From: Anaspis maculata
Taxonomy: Eukaryota > Arthropoda > Insecta > Coleoptera > Scraptiidae
DNA: 64,000 bases
Assembly (NCBI GenBank): GCA_949128115.1
Contig: OX421962.1
Coordinates: forward strand, 59,561,787 to 59,625,786
Reading direction: 5' to 3'
A model generated the notes under the pieces. The model was given only the letters and a program-made list of their open reading frames with translations, ran no database searches and was not told the origin of the DNA. Below are positions 56,558 to 64,000 of the stretch, in pieces. Each line of letters starts with the position of its first letter. Position 1 is the stretch's first letter. Made by a program: the position numbers and the translations under genes.

Positions 56558-56781
56558 GACGGAATTGAGTTGGTAAAATAGAGCGTTGCGAAATCAATCG
56601 CTGTGGGTTTATTCCTTGACAGAATCTTACCATTTAGGTCTCTTTCGAAAGCTACGAGGATGTACTTTGGTTTGAGCCCATTGGCATTCCCAAAATCGAA
56701 AGTTATTATTTTTAATTCTGTCAAGGAATAAACCCACAGCGATTGATTCCGCAACGCTCTATTTTACAAATTCAACTCGTC
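56558..56781. mobile_element. 224-bp hairpin MITE
   Basis: GACGGAATTGAGTTGGTAAA at the left pairs with the complement at the right through GGGTTTATTCCTTGACAGAAT, about 70-bp arms with few mismatches. The loop of about 85 bp is non-coding. Confidence 0.8.
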
Positions 56782-57189
56782 CTTGACGCTTTCAGGTACG
56801 GGAAATTCAGTGCAAAATGAACCCTAGAGGTACAAGAATACATATTATTTATAAACGAAGGAAAAACAATTCGAGCATTAAATGAAAAAAGAGATTACAA
56901 GAAATAAATATTATTATAAATTTTTTACTGTATTTTTGGAAAATGGGAGTCTTCAATTTTTATTTTTAATTCTTATTATTTTAAACAGAAAAAAGCTTGA
57001 CAAAAACTTTGAAAAGTGGTAAGTATAAAATTTGCACCACTGTACTTTAAAGATGTAAAATAAGGTGATTTATACATAGAGAGGGACTGTTATGGACGGA
57101 TTATCATCATCAGATACGCAGACGCTATCACAACTGCGTATGCTACAATCAAAACCTGCTCGATTAGCGCCGGCGCAGCGCCTATTATG
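56782..57189. other. AT-rich spacer
   Basis: No gene or repeat recognised. Confidence 0.4.
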
Positions 57190-57847
57190 GTCGGTTTCAG
57201 GAGCGGACTGGACAGGGGGGCTAGGGGGCGATCGCCCCCGGGGCCACTTACATCGACGGGGCCAAATTTTAGTCCCTTTTTTTTGTAAAATAATAATTGT
57301 TGGCCCCTTTTCTTTTGTGCATTTGAGTTGGAAAAAAGTGAATATTAGCCCAGGCGCCAGGGAGCAAAAATCAGCTCAATAAGGAAATAATTGTTTCCTG
57401 GCTGGAAACTAGCTTGACACGATCTGTGTGGCTTAGGTTTTGACATACTAATTTCCCCCCTTTCGGAAATGTCGGCGTCATGTCGCCATCATCAACAAGA
57501 AGTGCACCAGCGTAGTTTTTGCCGAATATCTTGATTTTGGGCCATCTGACAGCAAAAGATGTAAGAAGTCATTTTGAAACCAATTAAATTCCCTACGGAA
57601 TAACTTTTAAATTATCTTTCTGCGACCTATGGTTTTTGAGATAGAGCTTCTGGAAGCAAGAGGCATTGTCGTAAAAGCTCCATGGCCATTGACTCGAAAA
57701 ACTAAAATGTCGATGTGACAAAAAAAATTCTAAATGAGATTTCTCGAGAATCCTTCATGCTATAGTTGCGGTGATGGTCTTAAACTCTTTCTCTTGAACC
57801 GTTGATTACGAATATAGAAAAGTCAAAAACGTCACATTGTACATATA

Positions 57848-58454
57848 CAGGGTGTACTGAGGGAATCAAATCAGATCAGAGAAATTTTACATATTTCTTC
57901 GATTTAGCCTATATGCGACACTCTAAGCACCTAACACGAGTCCAATATCAATATTGATTTGCTCTATAAGCTTGACTTAATACACTAAAGAAGTGGTCAG
58001 CTCACAGCTTTACTGTAAAATGTTTCGAATGCCCTCTGAAATCATCAAAACATTCAAAATTTACAGTACCAAGGAATGTATATAACTGTATATTATATAC
58101 CAAGGGACCAAAAGTGAATTCTCGATTTGGGGATTTGGACCCAAAGGGCCCTCGAGCAACATTCTTCACCCAAACTTCACCCAAGGGATCAAAAATTCAC
58201 TTTGGTTCCTTGGTATATAATATACTGTTACATACATTTCTTGCTATTGTAAATTTTGATGATTTCAGAGGGCCTTCAAAACATTTTACAGGAAGGCTGT
58301 AAGCTGACCACTTCTTATGTGTATCAAGTGAAGCTTACAGAGCAAAGCATATTGATATTGGACTCGTGATAAAGTGCTTAGAGTTTCGCATAGGCTGAAT
58401 CGAAGAAATATGTCAAATTTGTCTGTTCTGATTTGATACCCGTAGTACACCCTG
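57848..58454. mobile_element. 607-bp CAGGGTG foldback at the palindrome centre
   Basis: CAGGGTGTACTGAGGGAATC pairs with the right end GTAGTACACCCTG, with TA on both sides. The sequence outside the TAs is also palindromic (GTACATA / TATGTAC), so this pair of ends is concentric with the larger palindrome. AAGGAATGTATATAACTGTA and AATTTTGAATGTTTT-type blocks pair inside. Confidence 0.8.
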
Positions 58455-58610
58455 TATATGTACAATGTGACGTTTTTGACTTTTCAATATTCGTAATCTA
58501 CGGTTCAAGAGGAAAAGTTTAAGACCATCACCGCAACTATAGCATGAAGAATTCTCGAGTAATCTCATTTTGAATTTTTTTTTGTCACATCGACATTTCA
58601 GTTTTTTGAG

Positions 58611-58774
58611 TCAAGTGGCCATGGAGCTTTCACGACAATGACTCTCGCTTCCAGAAGCTCTATCTCAAAGACCATAGGTCGCAGAAAATTGATCAAGTGG
58701 CCATGGAGCTTTCACGACAATGACTCTCGCTTCCAGAAGCTCTATCTCAAAGACCATAGGTCGCAGAAAATTGA
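58611..58774. repeat. Perfect 82-bp tandem duplication in one arm
   Basis: 58611-58692 and 58693-58774 are identical over 82 bp (starting TCAAGTGGCCATGGAGCTTT). The left arm of the palindrome has this segment once, so it is a later duplication, or an assembly error. Confidence 0.85.
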
Positions 58775-59956
58775 TTGAAAAACCAAACTGTAGGGAATTT
58801 CATAGGCTTCAAAATGACTCCTTACATCTTTTGCTATCAGATGATCCAAAATTAAGATATTCGGCAAAAACCACGCTGGTGCACTTCTTGTTGATGATGG
58901 CGACATGACGCCGACATTTCCGAAAGGGGGGGAACTAGTATGTCAAAACCTAAGCTACACAGATCGTTTTAAGCTAGTTTCCAGCCAGGAAACAATTATT
59001 TCCTTATTGTTTTCCCTGGCGCCTGGGCTATATTCCTAAAGCCCCTTGTTTCAATTTTCATCATTTGGCATTATTGGCCCCGTGTTCTTTTTATTTTCGC
59101 TTCCATTACATTAAAGTGGAAAACAGCAAAAAAATTTCTGCATTGCAATATCTTTGACAATTATTGTACCCTCTATCTTCTTATGCATGCTAAGTCCCAA
59201 TAAGAAAAGCACCGAATTTTCATTATTTTAGCTTTTGTTTTTTCCCTTACCCCTTTTCCGGGATCATTTGGGGGCCAAAAGCTTAAATGATAGGAATGTG
59301 TAATACCATTATGCAATAATGATTATGGAATGGTCATGTTATAGTTGTTTTGTTATATTGATTTGTGCCTTAAAAAATTCTTGGTTGGCCCCGTCCATTT
59401 CTTCTTGCATTGAATCAAAAGAGAAAACATTTTGCTGCATCTTGTACCGAACCTATCGGACCAATTCCGCCGCCTCCAACAGTTGTAATTCTTTTTTTTT
59501 GACGTTAACACTTAGAAGACGAATAGTTGGTGTTTTACTGATCAGTTTAGAACAGTTTCTATTTTTTTGTGCCTGCTGCGCCTTGCTTCCCCTTCTCCCC
59601 CTGAAACCCAGCGTCCCATATTATCAGCAAAAAATATAAAAATCGACGAGCCTCTCTTTCTATACCGGGGTGTTTTATAATAAACTTTCCAAAATTTAAA
59701 ATTTACATGGATTCGATCATTTTATTTTTTTTTATATGATGAAAAATGTAGTTATTATTATCATTATTATTATTATTTTTGGAAAATTTCCGTCTGCGGT
59801 GCAGTTTACCTACTTAACTCGCCTTTTCTTAACGATCATTGTTTACATTTACTTTATTAGCCCCCGGGGCCAATCCCATGCAGTCCGCCCCTGGTCGGTT
59901 TATATGAAAAGTAAGATCGCACAAAAAAAATCAACTGTTATTAACATTATGATATT

Positions 59957-61686
59957 TTATAGTAGTGGACGTGGTACAACCGAAATAGGGAATATAAGTT
60001 GCAAATGATGATAAAGGCAAACCACTTGGCAGGGTTACAACTGAGATCTAAATAAACGATTTGACCCGCAGTGCTTTTATTTTGTCCCTTAGGATTTGAA
60101 TAGCGCCCTTTTTTCAAAATGGTGGATATTGTCTAGGGGCAGAAGGTATCGAATAGCCTGGTGATGTCCAGCTTAGTAGAAATATAGGGGGCTATGTCTC
60201 AATCGGTTTCTGGGACATCAAACACTAATTAAAAAAATGGTGGAACATTGACATCTACCGCAGGCAAATTTGGTGGAGGCGCCAAGAGGAATTTAGTACT
60301 GTCATAAGAAAATTGCTGTAACATTTTTATTTTTCAACGGATTTTAACACAAGACATTTCATTTTGTGAGAAAGTGAATTTTTCATGTTACCTTTTACCT
60401 ATCATTAAAAAAAGATGTTGAGGAATGTTGAAAAAAAATAAAAAATTATTTGGAAAAAAAAAGATTTTTTACATTTTTTTATTTTTATGCAATTTGCCCT
60501 ATTTGTAGACTTTGATGTTCCCTTTCTAAATTTGCACTTTTCCGATTTATATCCTTGCAGTACGCGCCGCCATATTGAAATAATGATGTCTGAAAAGAAG
60601 TTTTCAACAATATCTGAATTTTGGTCTATGTGACATTGAAATGTTTATATACATATGAAAGCACATTGAATCCTCCACAGTTTGACATCTGAACCAGCTT
60701 TGTGCGACTCACGGTTCTTGAGCTAGACCTTCTGGAAGTATCAATTTTTGGTTCCAAAAGAAAGAAAAATCACCTCTTAGGGCTGTGCCAGGTCCACCAA
60801 TGTTCATGATTTGAGATGAATGACTACGCGTTATCGATGGGTGACTTGATTGAGACATGGTGGCGATCCAGTGGTAAAATCCGGTAGGCACGGTCACTAT
60901 TTAACACCGAAAATTGATACTTCCGGAAGCTCTAGCTCAAGAACCCCGAGTCGCACAGAAATGGTTTAGGTGTCAAATCGTGGAGAATTAAATGTACTTT
61001 CATACGTATATAAACATTTCAATCTCGCATGGACAAAAATTTAGATATTGTCAAAAACTTCTCTTCAGATTCCATTTTTTCAACATGGCGGTGCGCACTG
61101 CAAAGATATAAATCGGAAAAGTGCAAATTTAGAAAGGACACAACAAAATCTACAAATATGGCAATTTTCATAAAAATAAAAAAATTAAAAAAATCTTTTT
61201 TTTTCAAAATTATTTTTCATTTTTTCTTCAACATTCTTCAATGTCTTTTTTTATGGAAGGTATAAGATATGAAGAAGAATTTACTTTTCAACAAAATGAG
61301 ATCCTTGTGTTGAAATCGGTTGGAAAATAAAAATATTACAGCAATTTTCTTATGACCGTACAAAATTCATGTTGGCGCCTCCACCAAATTTGCCTGCGAC
61401 AGATGTCAATGTTCCATCATTTTTTTAAAAAGTGTTTGATGTCCCAAAAATCAATCGAGACATAGCTCCATATATTTTAACAAAGCTGGACATCACCAGG
61501 CTATTCGATACTTTCTGCCCCTAGATAAAATCCGCCATTTTGAAAAAGGGGCGCCATTCAAATCCTAAGGGACGAAAATGAAAGCACTGCGGGTCAAATC
61601 GTTTATTCAAGTCTTAGTTACGATCCTGCCAAGTGGTTTGCCTTTATCATCATTTGCAACTTGTTTTTTCCTACCACGTCCACTAT
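59957..61686. mobile_element. 1.73-kb foldback, TATAGTrGTGGACGTGG ends
   Basis: The arms meet around a loop near 60780-60850. Paired blocks include GGGGCAGAAGGTATCGAATA / complement, CAGGCAAATTTGGTGGAGGC and AAATCGGAAAAGTGCAAATT. Both arms contain AAAATGGnGG-type segments. It starts only about 55 bp after the hAT element's right duplication. A shortened copy is at 32667-33923. Confidence 0.85.
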
Positions 61687-61829
61687 AGCATATAACAGAG
61701 CGTTTACATAATGTGTTACTCGTTACTCCTTACAGAATATCGCTATTAGTCACCCAAATCTCACTTCCTATTTACTCCGCATTTACCCATGGTTCAATCT
61801 TTCTTTTTGGTTTTTGTTTTTTTTTTCAG

Positions 61830-62020
61830 TTAAACGACAATTAAATGGCCAATGGACTTACTATATTTACGACAGCAAAGTGGAACCTATTAAACTAGGC
61901 AATAAATTAAAAACCATGCTCATAGTTCCACCTTTCGCAATAATTATTGGTGTCTGTGACCATAATGCATACGCAAAAAACTGGACATGTCAAAAGAAAC
62001 AAAAGTTAATACGTCATTAA
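61830..62020 (+). CDS. Possible terminal coding exon
   Basis: A long T tract ending TTTTTTTTCAG (to 61829) is a textbook 3' splice acceptor. The following 2 nt plus 62 codons are open to TAA at 62018. The frame reads KRQLNGQWTYYIYDSKVEP, then LKTMLIVPPFAIIIGVCDHN and KNWTCQKKQKLIRH, with one hydrophobic stretch. AATAAA follows at 62045-62050. Its phase (two bases completing a split codon) does not fit directly to the exon at 26380-26442. No domain is recognised, so this could be chance. Confidence 0.25.
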
Positions 62021-62050
62021 GTAGCCTATTAAAATTGGGTGGAAAATAAA

Positions 62051-64000
62051 TTCTGCGCTCAAATACGCATTATAACTATAGGTATAGTTATAATATAGGT
62101 ACCTGTACCTACCTGTACCTACCTACATATGAATTTATTATACAATTACTATGTTTTAAAATTAAATCTCTCGCTAAATGTCAGCGCGGCAATATTTCGC
62201 CACGGGAGCATTTTATCAAGCTTCTTACGAGGCTATAAAAGGTTGCGACTTCATATTATGCTCAAATGGTTATAGCGTTGTGTTTAAAAAATCATATATC
62301 ATAAAACTGGTGCGTACCTGTCTTGTCTGATGATCTACCCCGCATACTGTAAACAATGAAGTTTTTGTGTTGCGCTTGATGGTGCCCCGGACCTTGGAAT
62401 AATCTCTAATTATTAATCTTGTGTGTACCTAGTAGGAACTTGCTGGCGACCACCTGAGCATGTTGCAATAAAATAAATTAATGGGTGTACGATAAATGAC
62501 AAAATAATCCTGCGTCTTGCAGGTTTATTGTTCTTCCCATGCATGCCCCAAGTTAAAATATGCAGGAAACTGTAAATAAATATTGGCATTCATTAAAATT
62601 AATCGATACCGCTATTGTGAAAAATGACATAATTCGCATTCATGAAAATTTGAATACTATCATTTACATTATGTGTGACTAATCAAACGCATACCAATCC
62701 GCACTAATTATGATAATTTTGTAACCAAATATTCTATTAACACCAATGTTTTCAAAGATTAGATGAACGCGGAACCGTTTCTCTACTACCAGTTTACTCT
62801 AGTAAACATACCTATAAGAATGGCCCCATCATCTTATCCCATAGATCAGTTTTTTTAATCGCTATGATGAAATGCGTATCAGGTTACTAGTGTTATTTCG
62901 GTAGATTTTATGCGAATACAATAATACAAACATGCATGGTATTATCCAAGATTAATCATTGTCTGCTGATGAAATAATTTATGTAAGCTTGTCATTGTCA
63001 TTGTTGAACTGAGAATTTATTGCTGAAGCATTACAGTTTACGCATCAGCCTAAGTACCTACTTTAATAATTGGCTTTAGTTAATCGTAATTTATTAGACG
63101 CCTAAATGCTAAATGCACCTCAAGCTTTGAAATTTAAGAAATGTTGGAGCATTTTGTAAGCAATTACGCGGCGCGAACCGAAAATAAATGGGAGAGCTCG
63201 AGTGTTTCGCTATCGATGAGAATGCGAAAAGAATAAAACAAGACTGGAGTGTCTGGAATTGTTGTAGAATGGACTGCAGTAATTTAGAAAGCTAAAAATT
63301 CACTAAACCTACTGCATTCAATAATGACGCAAATAATCGACCTTGCGACTTGATCACTTCAATCTGCAAAATTAGCTAGGTATTGTGGCCGCGATCGCAT
63401 ATTATCCAATCGACTACCACCTACAATTACCTATTACCTATTTACAAACTGTATCACCACTCGAGAATAATATTGTACAATATTGTACATTGAAAGCGTA
63501 TACTGCTTGACTGTTACGTTCAGTTAGCTCTAGTGTATGCACTCATTTTGCACAATCAAGCGAAACTTTAATCGAACAGTCTAAATATCACTTCATTATT
63601 TCCATTAGGGATAATTGGCTCGGATGAATTTTTATGCCAGTAGGTAATAACAATTTCTGAGAGTGCAAAGTGAACCAACCACGTTACACCATTTCAACTC
63701 GGTAGGTGGTAGGTGGCAATATGTATAATTGATTTGTGCTTTATGAGTGTATGGCTTTGCAAATGTCAACTAAAGGCTGAGTTCTTGTTTATCCCTAATC
63801 TCTTAAAACGTTGATATATGATTTCCGCACCAGCTAAGCGCTCAAAGTCTTGAACAATTATTGTACATGAACAATATTTGGATGGCCTGAACCTTTCAGG
63901 AACCAAAACCACCATACTCATATCTCAATACATATGCGTTGCACAGCTTTATTCCTTTCTAACGCCATCTAAACGTTTCTGCAGATGTGATACATTTTTC
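62051..64000. other. Single-copy-looking DNA, nothing recognised
   Basis: AT-rich, with TACC words (62098-62125) and a small ACAATATTGTACAATATTGT repeat (63468-63490). No gene, tRNA or transposon recognised. Confidence 0.45.

Larger units (their letters stand above)
57346..59030. mobile_element. 1.69-kb palindrome inside the hAT element
   Basis: TAGCCCAGGCGCCAGGGAGC pairs with the right end CTGGCGCCTGGGCTA. The arms are about 0.8 kb with moderate divergence. The centre is the CAGGGTG element 57848-58454. A smaller relative without that core lies at 55818-56486. Confidence 0.85.
57198..59893. mobile_element. 2.7-kb non-autonomous hAT element with 8-bp duplication
   Basis: Perfect 8-bp target duplication GTCGGTTT (57190-57197 and 59894-59901). 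Ends CAGGAGCGGACTG (left) and CAGGGGCGGACTG (right, reverse complement) differ at one position, and both are followed by GGCCCC-rich subterminal sequence. CAG termini with 8-bp duplications are the hAT hallmark. No hAT transposase is visible. The interior is dominated by a nested palindrome, with GGCCCC blocks in the outer parts. Confidence 0.88.

Noticed and set aside
26380..62020. Joining the exon at 26380-26442 directly to that at 61830-62020
   Set aside because: The first ends in phase 0 and the second needs one base carried over; read in phase 0 it meets a stop after four codons. Intermediate exons would be needed and none was found.

Overview
This is eukaryotic, AT-rich, intron-scale DNA from an arthropod, almost certainly an insect. 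It has no operons and no dense coding. It does have non-LTR retrotransposons (LINEs), Tc1/mariner-like and hAT elements, tRNA-derived SINE-like copies, TACC/TAGG and AAT microsatellites, and one arthropod-style Inr+DPE core promoter. I cannot name the species; Hemiptera is only a guess from the general look.

Layout. 1-4000: unassigned DNA with a GT microsatellite. 4035-5760: a ~142-bp tandem repeat split by two inserted elements. 7.4-10.2 kb: a decayed LINE on + carrying a 252-bp MITE at its left edge and, inside its reverse transcriptase, a 1.25-kb palindrome. 10.3-10.9 kb: a second decayed LINE on -. 10.99-26.0 kb: a chain of long foldback (inverted-repeat) elements, several ending in TA-CAGGGTG. 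One carries Tc1/mariner transposase remnants in both arms, one is split by a TA-flanked insertion, and one has a further foldback inside it. 26.3-26.45 kb: the only good host-gene signal, a promoter plus a signal-peptide first exon ending at a perfect splice donor. 27.7-30.0 and 32.7-33.9 kb: more foldbacks. 31.4-31.6, 35.2-35.6 and 53.9-54.4 kb: SINE-like copies. 37.9-46.9 kb: mostly single-copy-looking DNA. 47.1-52.5 kb: a full-length LINE on - with a 17-bp target duplication, inserted in a tandem repeat whose neighbour unit shows the empty site. 53.8-54.8 kb: a 118-bp tandem array split by a SINE. 55.8-61.7 kb: foldbacks, one group lying inside a hAT element with a perfect 8-bp duplication. 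61.83-62.05 kb: a possible terminal exon.

Main points. (1) In the full-length LINE, ORF1 and ORF2 share one reading frame, separated by a single UAG followed by CAA UCA. That fits the tobamovirus-type leaky-stop motif (UAG CAR YYA), and ORF2 has no AUG before its essential endonuclease motif, so readthrough is the simplest route to ORF2. (2) Roughly 23 kb of the 64 kb is long palindrome. Several palindromes are layered like an onion, with CAGGGTG ends repeated concentrically inside a larger inverted repeat. (3) Many insertions can be undone on paper from target duplications or paralogous empty sites, giving a relative order of events.

All coordinates and alignments were read by eye; arm boundaries of diverged palindromes may be off by some tens of bases.
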